A stretch of 64,000 nucleotides of DNA from Priestia aryabhattai B8W22 (lineage in GTDB: Bacteria > Bacillota > Bacilli > Bacillales > Bacillaceae_H): NCBI RefSeq assembly GCF_000956595.1, contig NZ_JYOO01000006.1:62001-126000 (forward strand), given 5' to 3'. Below, piece after piece: positions 54,883 through 63,821 of this stretch. Position numbers and translations under genes: made by a program. Numbering within the stretch: position 1 is the first letter of the stretch; each line of letters starts with the position of its first letter. The notes beneath the pieces were generated by a model. The model saw nothing but the letters and a program-made list of their open reading frames with translations, ran no database searches and was not told the DNA's origin.

Positions 54883-55764
54883 TTACTTTACCCAGCTTTC
54901 CGTCACTTTCTTATTTTTAGAAATCCAGTTTTTCACGCCTTTTGTTTCGTCTTTTGCACTGTTAATTTCTGATTCCAAAGATGCTAGTTGCTCGGCACTA
55001 ATAGAAAAATCTTTCATCCATTTTGCAGCTTCTGGATAATCTTTTTTAAAGGTCTTTTTGCTAATCGACTGTATTTTTTCAGGTCCAGTTGGATTCATCG
55101 TATTTTTCGGATCTTTTAAATATCTGAGATTATACTTTTCAAAAGCCCAGTGCGGGCGCCATAACGTAACAACAATGGGTTCTTTATTAGCAATGGCTTT
55201 ATCTAATTCCGATAACATGGCGGCTGTACTGCTTTCTACTAAATTCCAATCTGTTAACCCATAGCTTGGCATGGCATGATCTTTAGTAAGACCGTTGATT
55301 CCAGATCCTGGTTCAATACTAATAATCTTTCCGTTAAACTCCTTTTTCTTATTTTTTAAATCACTTATCGACTGCACGTCTACGTAGTCAGGAACGGCCA
55401 GTCCGCTATCTGCCTGGTCGTACCAAGTGCCAAGAACGTCTACTTGCTTTCCGAATCTTTTCATATAAGAACTGTGGGTGGTAGGCATCCATACATCCAA
55501 AAACAAATCAATATTTCCTTGAGCAACTCCTGAGAAAAGCGGAGCTACATCGCTTTGAACTGCTTTGACTTTATAGCCTTTTTCCTCTAATAATTCCTTC
55601 CATAGAAACGTAACAGCTACGGCTTCGTCCCATGGTATGTATCCCATTGTAATTTCTTTTTTAGTCGTCGTTCCGCTTGCCGTATTACTATTGCCGCATG
55701 CAGAGACAAGCAGCATGATGGAGATTGTTAGCATAATAAAAGAAATTTTTTTTGAATATTTCAT
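54883..55764 (-). CDS. opuAC: Glycine betaine ABC transporter substrate-binding lipoprotein
   Basis: This 293-residue extracellular lipoprotein has a lipobox LVSAC (Cys23) after a hydrophobic signal. It belongs to the OpuAC family. GYIPWDEAVAVTFLW at the start of the mature domain and VVTLWRPHWAFEKYNLRYL carry the aromatic residues that cage the betaine headgroup. It is the last gene of the transporter set, 21 bp after the permease. Proline betaine or choline cannot be excluded, but the linked catabolic genes favour glycine betaine. Confidence 0.9.
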   Translation of the reverse strand: MKYSKKISFIMLTISIMLLVSACGNSNTASGTTTKKEITMGYIPWDEAVAVTFLWKELLEEKGYKVKAVQSDVAPLFSGVAQGNIDLFLDVWMPTTHSSYMKRFGKQVDVLGTWYDQADSGLAVPDYVDVQSISDLKNKKKEFNGKIISIEPGSGINGLTKDHAMPSYGLTDWNLVESSTAAMLSELDKAIANKEPIVVTLWRPHWAFEKYNLRYLKDPKNTMNPTGPEKIQSISKKTFKKDYPEAAKWMKDFSISAEQLASLESEINSAKDETKGVKNWISKNKKVTESWVK

Positions 55765-55785
55765 ATACTCCCACCTTTATCCATT

Positions 55786-56649
55786 TTATTTGCTTGATTG
55801 AATATCTCGGCTTTTTTGAGTAGAAAGATGCGTTAAACGATCTAAAATAACGGCAATAATAACAACCGCAATCCCACCGATAAACCCTAAGCCTACATCT
55901 AGCATACTGATGCTTCGCAATACCTCCGCACCTAAGCCGCCCGCACCGACCATTGAAGAAATAACAACCATAGAAAGAGATAACATAATAACTTGGTTTA
56001 CACCCGACATAATCATAGGCAAAGCCAGCGGCAGCTGTACTTTAATTAATTTTTGCCATTCCGTTGCTCCAAAAGCTTCTGCCGCTTCTAAAGTGGTGTG
56101 TGGAACCTGCTGAAGCCCAAGCAGCGTCAGACGAACGGCAGGGGGCATTGCGAAAATAAACGTAGCAATAAGAGCTGTAACATTCCCTAATCCAAATAAA
56201 AGTACGGACGGAATTAAATAAACAAAAGCAGGCATTGTTTGCATAATATCAAGAATCGGCTTTATGACTGCTCCCACTTTGTTAAATCGGTGTGATAATA
56301 TGCCTAAAGGAACGCCGAATAGAAGTGAAATAATAGTAGAAGCTAAAACGAGAGATAAGGTCAGCATCGATGCTTCCCATAGATCCAAGCTAATAATAAG
56401 AAGTAAACCAAAACACGTAAATACAGCTATCTTCCAATCTGTTAACCATAGCGCTAATAGAACAAAAACAATGACAGTTACTAGCGGAGGAGAGGCTGTC
56501 AATGTCCATTCAAGGCTGGTGATTAAACTGGTCATTATCTGGTTGATTCCAGTAAATACACCTGAAAAACTATCAATCATGTAATCAACAAATGAATTTG
56601 CCCATTTATCTAAAGGAATACGAGGAATCATCGCAGCATTCACCATCAT
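55786..56649 (-). CDS. opuAB: Glycine betaine ABC transporter permease
   Basis: This membrane subunit has 287 residues and about six to seven helices. A hydrophilic N-terminal segment (RIPLDKWANSFVDYMIDSF) resembles the OpuAB start. The EAA loop contacting the ATPase is EAAEAFGATEWQKLIKVQLP near residue 188. The ATG lies just after the opuAA stop (3 bp), so translation is coupled. It works with the adjacent ATPase and binding protein. Confidence 0.92.
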   Translation of the reverse strand: MMVNAAMIPRIPLDKWANSFVDYMIDSFSGVFTGINQIMTSLITSLEWTLTASPPLVTVIVFVLLALWLTDWKIAVFTCFGLLLIISLDLWEASMLTLSLVLASTIISLLFGVPLGILSHRFNKVGAVIKPILDIMQTMPAFVYLIPSVLLFGLGNVTALIATFIFAMPPAVRLTLLGLQQVPHTTLEAAEAFGATEWQKLIKVQLPLALPMIMSGVNQVIMLSLSMVVISSMVGAGGLGAEVLRSISMLDVGLGFIGGIAVVIIAVILDRLTHLSTQKSRDIQSSK

Positions 56650-56651
56650 AT

Positions 56652-57905
56652 TTACCTGACCTCCACTTGATATGATTTACCTTCTTGCTGCTCGGTCACT
56701 GCAGTACGTTCAGTGAGATTTGCAATAAGAGTGCTCGGGGAAATCATACCTTGTAGGCGGTGATGATTATCAACAATGACTACAGGCGAATGACTGTCTG
56801 TAAATAGAGGAATCATTTCTTGTAAAGACATATCAGGATTGACGCAGTGCGGCTGTGTCAATCCTTTTCCTTTTAAATCATGCTTATGAGCTTCAATAAG
56901 CTCCATCACTGTATAGATGCTCATCATACCTAATAAGCGGTCAGAACTATCAAGAACAAAAATCGCAGATAAATGATTGGTTCTCATTCTTCTTAATATG
57001 ACTTGTGGTGATTCATACTCGTAGGCAGCCGTTTCTACCGGAACCACCACGTCTTTAGCAAGGCGAATTTTGCCGTAATTAACGTCTTGAACAAGCAGTT
57101 TTACATAATCGGTTGCCGGTTGACTTAAAATATCTTCAGCGGTTCCAAGCTGTACAATCTCTCCGTCTTTCATTACGGCAGCCCGGTGCCCTAAAGTTAA
57201 TGCTTCATCCAGATCATGCGTTACAAAGATAACTGTTTTCTGTACTTCTCCTTGAATATCAAGAAATAGCTTTTGCATATCTCTTCGAATAAGAGGATCT
57301 AACGCCGAAAAAGGCTCATCCATCAGCAAAATCTCTTGTTCAGAAGCAAGGGCTCTCGCTAATCCAACTCGCTGCTGCATACCTCCTGATAATTCATAAA
57401 TTCTTTTATAAGCTTGTCCATTTAAGCCCACCATTTCAAGCGCCTGTTTCCCTCGCTTTTCTCTTTCGTTTGCTGATACGCCTTGTATCTCTAGACCGAA
57501 CGTAATGTTGTCAATCACAGTGCGGTTTGGAAGGAGGCCCACATTTTGAAAGACCATCCCAATTTTATTTCTCCGGACTTCCTGAAGCTGTCTTTTTGGC
57601 ATATGAGAAATATCTGTGTTTTCTAGATATACCGTCCCTTCTGTTGGTTCTACAAGCCCGTTCAAGCATCGAAGCAAAGTAGATTTTCCGCTTCCTGATA
57701 ATCCAATTAACACAAAGGTTTCTCCCTTTTTCACTTCGAAATGAGCATTGTAAATAGCAACGGTTGTCTTAGTAGCTTGTTCGACTTCATATTTACTTTG
57801 TCCAGCTTCTCTCAGCTTAAGAGCCTGTTCTTTTTGATAGCCAAACACTTTTGAAACATCGGTAACGCGGATAATGGGTTCTGTTAGTTTAGAGCTTGTA
57901 CTCAA
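56652..57905 (-). CDS. opuAA: Glycine betaine ABC transporter ATP-binding protein with CBS domains
   Basis: This 417-residue ATPase has Walker A GLSGSGKST near residue 68, signature LSGGMQQRVGLARAL and Walker B ILLMDEPFSALDP. Two C-terminal CBS domains (about 280-400) sense ionic strength in the OpuA family. The start is TTG 57905 with GGGGG upstream. It begins the opuAA-AB-AC order of B. subtilis. Here it follows the Rieske oxygenase gene by 81 bp holding an inverted repeat, so it can serve catabolism as well as osmoprotection. Confidence 0.92.
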   Translation of the reverse strand: MSTSSKLTEPIIRVTDVSKVFGYQKEQALKLREAGQSKYEVEQATKTTVAIYNAHFEVKKGETFVLIGLSGSGKSTLLRCLNGLVEPTEGTVYLENTDISHMPKRQLQEVRRNKIGMVFQNVGLLPNRTVIDNITFGLEIQGVSANEREKRGKQALEMVGLNGQAYKRIYELSGGMQQRVGLARALASEQEILLMDEPFSALDPLIRRDMQKLFLDIQGEVQKTVIFVTHDLDEALTLGHRAAVMKDGEIVQLGTAEDILSQPATDYVKLLVQDVNYGKIRLAKDVVVPVETAAYEYESPQVILRRMRTNHLSAIFVLDSSDRLLGMMSIYTVMELIEAHKHDLKGKGLTQPHCVNPDMSLQEMIPLFTDSHSPVVIVDNHHRLQGMISPSTLIANLTERTAVTEQQEGKSYQVEVR

Positions 57906-57944
57906 TTTATTTCCCCCTTATTTTTAAAGTAGATTGTTAGAGAT

Positions 57945-57975
57945 GGTCTGACACACCGAGATGATGTGCCAGACC
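57945..57975. other. Inverted repeat between the Rieske gene and opuAA
   Basis: GGTCTGACACA pairs with TGTGCCAGACC with one mismatch. No T-run follows on the minus strand. It may be an RNA processing or stability element that separates catabolic and transport mRNA levels. Confidence 0.45.
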
Positions 57976-57986
57976 GCTTCTATTTA

Positions 57987-59135
57987 CTATTCGACCTTCA
58001 TACCGATTGCTTCTAATACGTAATTGTAAAAATGCGAAACGTGCTGTTCGATAGGTACTAAAATCCCTCCTTCTTTATAAGATTTTGAACTCATATTTTC
58101 TTGACACCACTCACAGGCTTCAAAGTCTTGTAAATTAACGCGGTGAAATAATTCCACGGCATCTTTCGGGTCAAAATCAGGCTTAGCCATTTCTTCCGGG
58201 TCGAATAACCATTCACAAATCACTTTAGACTTTTCCGCACTGATTGGAATAATACGATGAATAATAACGTGATCCGGTGTTAAATTGATAAATACAAGCG
58301 GCAGAACGGTAATGCCAAAATACGTGCGGTCGTCTTCAGGAAGCAATCCTTTTAACATGGGACGGCTTCCTTGCCCGCTGATTGAAAAAGCTTCTAATTC
58401 ATCACCAAACTTAGCTCCACCTCCTACTGAATTTTGAGTACCGACTCCTGAACGAAATTCAGGCAGCGTTGCTGTAAGCTCAGGGTGAATGGAGGAACAG
58501 TGATAACACTCTTGAAAGTTTTCTACAATAAGCTTCCAGTTTGCCTCGACTTCATATTCTTCACGATGAGCGGATTTTAGATTTTGAATTTCATATCTCG
58601 CAAACGTATAGAGCTCGCCAAAACGATCAAGAATTTGTGTATCTAGCTGATATTCAACAGACATAGGATTGTCTGATAAATTAACCCAAACCATGCCGTG
58701 CCACACTTCAATGTGAACAGATGTTAGTCCGTAACTTTCGTTATGCACGAGTTCTTCTCGACAGTGGCTTGTATTAGGAACACCTACTAAATTACCATCT
58801 AAGCTATAGCTCCACGAATGATACGGACAGCGAATGACGCCCGTTTTACCCGATGCTTGGCTGCACAGCTTAGCTCCTCGATGCCGACATACGTTCAAGA
58901 ATCCACGCAGTACATGATCTTTTCCTCTAGTAATGAGAATATTTTCCCCTTCAACTCTCGTCGTAATATATTGTCCTGGTTCTGCTATTTCATATTCAAA
59001 TGCAACTAAACTCCATGATTTAGAAAATATATAATCTTTTTCTAACTTAAAAATGTCCGAAGATGTATACAACTCTCCTTTCAACGTGGGTTCAAGTCTC
59101 CCTTTATCATTTACTAAACCATGTTCCATAACCAT
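57987..59135 (-). CDS. Rieske-type glycine betaine monooxygenase, oxygenase subunit (GbcA-like)
   Basis: This 382-residue oxygenase should demethylate glycine betaine to dimethylglycine, releasing formaldehyde. The Rieske [2Fe-2S] ligands are CRHRG near residue 84 and CPYHSWSY near 104. The mononuclear iron site is ENFQECYHCSSIHPEL near 205. The start has AAGGAGGAATAGCAG. It lies 66 bp after the sarcosine oxidase gene in the same direction. Choline-type or other quaternary-amine oxygenases are alternatives; the flanking genes favour betaine. A GbcB-like reductase is not encoded in the window. Confidence 0.87.
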   Translation of the reverse strand: MVMEHGLVNDKGRLEPTLKGELYTSSDIFKLEKDYIFSKSWSLVAFEYEIAEPGQYITTRVEGENILITRGKDHVLRGFLNVCRHRGAKLCSQASGKTGVIRCPYHSWSYSLDGNLVGVPNTSHCREELVHNESYGLTSVHIEVWHGMVWVNLSDNPMSVEYQLDTQILDRFGELYTFARYEIQNLKSAHREEYEVEANWKLIVENFQECYHCSSIHPELTATLPEFRSGVGTQNSVGGGAKFGDELEAFSISGQGSRPMLKGLLPEDDRTYFGITVLPLVFINLTPDHVIIHRIIPISAEKSKVICEWLFDPEEMAKPDFDPKDAVELFHRVNLQDFEACEWCQENMSSKSYKEGGILVPIEQHVSHFYNYVLEAIGMKVE

Positions 59136-59201
59136 CTGCTATTCCTCCTTCGCTTCTTTAGAAACATTTAAATAGAACCATTCGCAAGAGCTGACAACGA
59201 T

Positions 59202-60362
59202 TTATACTATTTTATTAGTTGCAAAACGCTGCGGCGTAAACAAATCGATTGGATGATTGGTTTTTCCCTCTGTCACTAAATCTGCTAAAATCTCTCCTAC
59301 TACGCTTGCAAACTTAAACCCATGTCCAGAAAACCCTGCTGCAATCGCTACTTGAGGATATTCTGGATGCAGTGAAATGACAAAATGTTCATCTGGAGTA
59401 TTAGTATACATGCACGTTTTCCCTTGTAAAAATCGGCCGTTAAGCTGTGGAAGACCTTGAGCTAGATAGTGCCGCATCATGTTCACTTCATCTTCATATA
59501 TATTTCGATCAATCGTTTCCGGCGTACACGCCGTTCCTTTTCGGAAAAATGCCACTTTTGCTCCTTCAGCCTTTAATCCAAAGGAAGGGAAACCATACAA
59601 CTGTACATAATCATCTGCTTCCCAAATATAAATCGGCTGTTTTCCCACTGAAAAAACGTCTATTCCTTGTGTTGGTTCAAAAAACATTTGCACATGACGC
59701 TCTACTTGTAAGCTAACACCTAAATCCCTTAATAAATCTGGTGCCCAAGCGCCTGCAGAAATAATGATTTTTCCAGCTTCATATGTTCCATTAGCTGTTA
59801 CAACGCGCACGCCTTCACCAGAAGGATGGGCTTCCCATAACTCTACTTCTTCAAAAAAATGAAGCTCAGCTCCGTATTTTTCTGCTTGAAGAAGGTGAGT
59901 ATATACGCTTGCTTCCGGCCTAACGAATCCAGCTCTTTCTTCATATAAAGCAATAGTGTTAGGTGAAGGTGTAAACGCCGGAAACCGTTTGTAAATATCC
60001 TTCGCTTCTAGAATCTCATAAGCAAGGTTCCACTTTTTAGAACTTTCAATACTTCCAGAGACCGTCAAGCTATCAGGAGGGCCCATCATAAGTCCACCGG
60101 TAACGGTAAGGATTTCTTGACCGCTTTCTCTTTCAATTTCATTCCACAATTCGTAGGCGCGAAGCAATAATGGAACGTAAGCAGGGTCTTCAAAATAAGA
60201 CTGCCGAATGATTCTAGAACCACCGTGACTTGATCCTAGGTCATGGGCGGGACCGAACTGTTCTAACCCCAATACCCGCTGGCCTTTTTTGGCGAGTTGA
60301 TAAGCAGCTGTACTCCCCATAGCTCCTAACCCAATAATAATGACATCATAATGTGTTGACAT
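59202..60362 (-). CDS. Monomeric sarcosine oxidase / N-methyl amino acid oxidase
   Basis: This FAD enzyme of about 386 residues oxidises sarcosine to glycine, formaldehyde and hydrogen peroxide. The dinucleotide motif is VIIGLGAMGSTAAYQLAK near the N-terminus. The cysteine that holds FAD covalently is in GKTCMYTNTPDEHFVI near residue 315, as in bacterial monomeric sarcosine oxidase. ATG 60362 has TAGGAGG about seven bases upstream; ATG 60368 is too close to it. It is read with the dimethylglycine oxidase gene and the Rieske gene. Confidence 0.88.
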   Translation of the reverse strand: MSTHYDVIIIGLGAMGSTAAYQLAKKGQRVLGLEQFGPAHDLGSSHGGSRIIRQSYFEDPAYVPLLLRAYELWNEIERESGQEILTVTGGLMMGPPDSLTVSGSIESSKKWNLAYEILEAKDIYKRFPAFTPSPNTIALYEERAGFVRPEASVYTHLLQAEKYGAELHFFEEVELWEAHPSGEGVRVVTANGTYEAGKIIISAGAWAPDLLRDLGVSLQVERHVQMFFEPTQGIDVFSVGKQPIYIWEADDYVQLYGFPSFGLKAEGAKVAFFRKGTACTPETIDRNIYEDEVNMMRHYLAQGLPQLNGRFLQGKTCMYTNTPDEHFVISLHPEYPQVAIAAGFSGHGFKFASVVGEILADLVTEGKTNHPIDLFTPQRFATNKIV

Positions 60363-60392
60363 ATGCATTCCTCCTACATTTCAAATTATTAA

Positions 60393-62819
60393 TTAAACTA
60401 CTGCTGGGGAGTGTGTCATCATTGTTGCTTTATAACGCTGTCCAAAGTATTCAACTTCTAAAACCATTTCTTCATTTACAGCTTGAGATAATAAGGTGTG
60501 TACAATTCCTTTCCCTAAGCTGTATGAATAGCCAGCGCTTGTCACAAATCCGAGGGCCGTTTCTCCATAAAATACTGGTTCATATCCCATTACTATTGCT
60601 GAAGGGTCCTCTAATATAAGCGTTGCTAATACTGTTTCAGAATCTTTTCTCTGACGATCAAGCAATGCCTCTTTTCCAATAAAAAATGATTTTGTTAAAT
60701 CCACCATTCCATAAAGGTTGACTTCATATGGATGATGTTCGCTCCAAAAGTCTTTTCCGCTTTTTAACGAAAGAGATTCAATTCGAAGGTTTTCAAGAGC
60801 TCGGTCTCCTCCGGTAATCAGCTGATAAGGCCGTCCTTGTTCAATTAATAAATCCCATAAATTCAGGCCTTGATCGGAAGTCGTAATCAATTCCCAGCTC
60901 TCCATTTCCCCGCAGGAATTACGCAGCGCAAGAACTGAAACATTTCCGATAAACAGCGTTTTCGCTTGCCCTTGAATCCAAGTACCACTAAGGTCTGAGC
61001 GTTGAACCACCGACTCCATTACTTCTGTAGCTTTAGGGCCAATTAATGCTACACTGCATGTCCCTGACGTTACATCTTGGAAAACAACTTGATTACTTTG
61101 TGGCACGTGTTTTTGAATCCAGCTTGCTTCTACAGCTCCCGTACAAACAATCAAGAAAGTGGATATATTTTTGCGAATAACCGTTATTTGATCTTTTATG
61201 CCGCCTCGCTCATGCAACATACACGTGCGTATGCTTTGACCTACTGCAATGTCTATATTTCCTGTCGTTAGCTTCTGTAAAAACTGGAGAGCTCCTTCTC
61301 CTTTGATTTCTAACCTTTTCTTTGCTGCCGTTGTATCGTAAAGAGCTGCGTGCTGACGAGTATGCAAATGTTCAGCCTCAATAATAGGTGACCAATATTC
61401 AGCAGCCCATCCATTTCTTATTACCATCATCTTTTCATAAGTAGATATAAGCGGATAGTTAGCTTCATACCACTGTGGCTGCTCCCAACCCGCTTTTTCG
61501 TTAAAATACGCTTTTAGTTCTTGCTGACGCATATAAAATGGACTTACGCGCATGTTTCGTGATACTTTTCGCTGCATAAATGGATGATGAATGCTATAAA
61601 CTTCTTCGTACTCTTCAATAGACCGCTGTTTGTAATAAGCAGGGCTGCATGCATACGTATCAAAACGATTAATATCGCATAGCTCTAAATCCACAGTCGG
61701 TGCACCATTCATCATCCATTCAGCCATTTGCCTAGCGACACCTGCAGAGTGGGTTACCCATATGGCTTCTGCTATCCAAAATCCCTTTACCTCTTGTGAT
61801 TCTCCAAGCAGCGGCATCCCATCGGGTGTGAAAGAAAAGATACCGTTCATTCCTTTTTTTATCCCCACTTGTTTTAATGCCGGAATTAACTCTAGTGCAT
61901 CTTCCCATGGCTTTTCAAAATCCTTCGACGTAAAAGGTTTGATAGAAGGCATTTCTTTTGTTTCTCCGTATTTTGTAATATCACTGAGTTCGACTGGAAA
62001 CGGCTCATGCTGATATGATCCAATCCCAAGCCCTTTCTCTACCTGACGAAAATAAATTGCATTATCCTGATCTCGAATAAGAGGAGTCGCGGCTTCTTCC
62101 GTTTCTCCGTTTAATTCAAGTAAATCATTTGTAAACACATATTGATGAGCCATCGGCTGAAGAGGAATCGTTACACCGACCATTTCTCCGATGCGAGGTC
62201 CCCAAAATCCGGCACAGCACACGATTACATCTGCTTCAAATTTTCCAGTGCTCGTGTACACTGCCTTTACTTGACCATTTTCCACTTCAATATTCGTCAC
62301 TTCTGTATGACCGTAAAATTCTACTCCACACTCTTTAGAAAAACGAGTCATTTTATCAACGGCATGCAAAGGTTTGGCAATACCGTCTGACGGAACATAG
62401 AGACCTCCGCAAATACGCTCAGGACAAATCAGCGAATTTTTTTCCGCGCATTCCTGCGGTGAAAGAAGAAAAGCTTCGATGCCCCATGAGCTGGCAACAC
62501 CAGCCTTTCTCTTTAGATCTTCTAATCGCTCTGGTGTACGGGCAACTTCTAAACTGCCGACAGGATAAAAAGAGCACTGTTCCTCCATACTCAACTCTTT
62601 GAAGGTTTCGACTGTTTGAGAAGCCAACGTTGTCAGGATTTTTGAAAAGCTAAGCTGAAATACAAGCCCTGGAGCGTGAGAAGTAGATCCTCCTGTTTCA
62701 AACAAAGGGCCTTGCTCAATCACTGTTATGTTTCTTTGCCCCATTTTACTTAAATAATAGGCAATGCTGCACCCGACAATTCCAGCGCCTATTACTACTA
62801 TCCTCTTATGTTCCATCAC
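60393..62819 (-). CDS. Dimethylglycine oxidase/dehydrogenase (FAD domain plus GCV_T domain)
   Basis: This 808-residue flavoprotein should convert dimethylglycine to sarcosine. The FAD motif is VVIGAGIVGCSIAYYLSK at the N-terminus. The histidine in GGSTSHAPGL (near 48) fits the covalent FAD site of dimethylglycine oxidase. A second half (about 430-800) is the aminomethyltransferase-like folate domain, which lets the one-carbon unit be caught as methylene-tetrahydrofolate. GTG 62819 or ATG 62816 is the start, after AAGGAGGG. It is the first gene of the betaine degradation set, with a strong promoter upstream. A sarcosine dehydrogenase-type role is possible. Confidence 0.87.
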   Translation of the reverse strand: MMEHKRIVVIGAGIVGCSIAYYLSKMGQRNITVIEQGPLFETGGSTSHAPGLVFQLSFSKILTTLASQTVETFKELSMEEQCSFYPVGSLEVARTPERLEDLKRKAGVASSWGIEAFLLSPQECAEKNSLICPERICGGLYVPSDGIAKPLHAVDKMTRFSKECGVEFYGHTEVTNIEVENGQVKAVYTSTGKFEADVIVCCAGFWGPRIGEMVGVTIPLQPMAHQYVFTNDLLELNGETEEAATPLIRDQDNAIYFRQVEKGLGIGSYQHEPFPVELSDITKYGETKEMPSIKPFTSKDFEKPWEDALELIPALKQVGIKKGMNGIFSFTPDGMPLLGESQEVKGFWIAEAIWVTHSAGVARQMAEWMMNGAPTVDLELCDINRFDTYACSPAYYKQRSIEEYEEVYSIHHPFMQRKVSRNMRVSPFYMRQQELKAYFNEKAGWEQPQWYEANYPLISTYEKMMVIRNGWAAEYWSPIIEAEHLHTRQHAALYDTTAAKKRLEIKGEGALQFLQKLTTGNIDIAVGQSIRTCMLHERGGIKDQITVIRKNISTFLIVCTGAVEASWIQKHVPQSNQVVFQDVTSGTCSVALIGPKATEVMESVVQRSDLSGTWIQGQAKTLFIGNVSVLALRNSCGEMESWELITTSDQGLNLWDLLIEQGRPYQLITGGDRALENLRIESLSLKSGKDFWSEHHPYEVNLYGMVDLTKSFFIGKEALLDRQRKDSETVLATLILEDPSAIVMGYEPVFYGETALGFVTSAGYSYSLGKGIVHTLLSQAVNEEMVLEVEYFGQRYKATMMTHSPAVV

Positions 62820-62859
62820 TACATATCTCCCTCCTTTTTTAATTCAAAGATGTTAAATA

Positions 62860-62901
62860 TTGTCGATAGTCAATTATATTTTTAAATTTCTTAATTTTCA
62901 A
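62860..62901 (-). promoter_or_regulatory. Promoter of the betaine catabolic operon with a possible operator
   Basis: Minus-strand -35 TTGAAA (62896-62901) and -10 TATAAT (62873-62878) are 17 bp apart. Directly after the -10 lies TTGACTATCGACAA, an imperfect inverted repeat resembling GntR-family sites. No regulator gene is next to it in the window. The gap to 63180 otherwise holds only the hexulose-phosphate synthase terminator. Confidence 0.7.
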
Positions 62902-63090
62902 AGTATTTTGTTAAAAAGTGTGACATAGATTTTTTCTGCACTTTCTTTCGTTAATGTTCGGATAACGCTTTCTTAACTTTAAAATCCCTGAAAAATCGCC
63001 GTTTTTTTCTTTGGAATAACGAATTTTAAAGAAACTATCTATCTGTCAAAATGGCTCTTATGAATGAATGGTTATACTAAAAATGACGGA

Positions 63091-63128
63091 AAGAAGATAG
63101 CTAAAATAACTTAGCTATCTTCTTTTTA
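63091..63128. terminator. Terminator after the hexulose-6-phosphate synthase gene
   Basis: AAGAAGATAGCTAA pairs with TTAGCTATCTTCTT around a 6-base loop. T residues follow on both strands, more on the plus strand. Confidence 0.75.
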
Positions 63129-63179
63129 AACCATTTACCGATTAATTAATTTTGAAGGCTTAAATACTTTTGCTTATTT

Positions 63180-63821
63180 TTAGACCAAAGTTGCTTGTTT
63201 GACTACTTTTTTCATTTCTTCTGCAACGTTTCTTTTGTCTTTTTCACTTGTAATCCCCCCGCCTACAATCACAAGATCCGGCTGTGACTGCACGACCTCA
63301 GGAAGTGTATTCAGTTTAATACCTCCTGCCACCGCTGTTTTTGCATTTTTCACAACTCGTTTAATCGTTTGAAGCTGCTCGAACGGGGTTTCTCCTTCAG
63401 CTTGAAGATCATACCCTGTGTGTACACAAATATAGTCAACACCGAGTGCATCGACTTCTTTTGCACGTTGCTCAAGGTTTTTTACATTAATCATATCAAC
63501 AAGAATTTGTGTTCCTTGTTTTTTGGCCTCTTCTACAGCGCCTTTTATAGTCGAATCATCAGTAGCGCCAAGAATGGTAATAATACTAGCCCCCGCTTCA
63601 GAAGCTTTCATTACTTCATAAGCACCTGCATCCATAATTTTCAAATCAGCTAATACCTTTAAAGACGGAAAGGCTTCCTTGATTTCTTTGACTGCTCTTA
63701 GCCCTTCGTTAATCACAACTGGAGTTCCAATTTCTACAATATCGATATACTCTTGAACCTCCTGCACTACTTCTTTTGCCTCTGAAATATTTACAAGATC
63801 CAATGCTAATTGAAGTTCCAT
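63180..63821 (-). CDS. hxlA: 3-hexulose-6-phosphate synthase
   Basis: This enzyme condenses formaldehyde with ribulose-5-phosphate to hexulose-6-phosphate; it has 213 residues. It has the orotidine phosphate decarboxylase-like barrel: LALDLV at the N-terminus, VLADLKIMDAGAYE near residue 56, VDYICVHTGYD near 128 and VAGGIKL near 164. The start has AAGGAG. In B. subtilis hxlA is followed by hxlB, but here the next gene downstream is on a separate promoter and no isomerase follows. Its place beside formaldehyde-producing demethylases suggests detoxification or assimilation. Confidence 0.92.
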   Translation of the reverse strand: MELQLALDLVNISEAKEVVQEVQEYIDIVEIGTPVVINEGLRAVKEIKEAFPSLKVLADLKIMDAGAYEVMKASEAGASIITILGATDDSTIKGAVEEAKKQGTQILVDMINVKNLEQRAKEVDALGVDYICVHTGYDLQAEGETPFEQLQTIKRVVKNAKTAVAGGIKLNTLPEVVQSQPDLVIVGGGITSEKDKRNVAEEMKKVVKQATLV

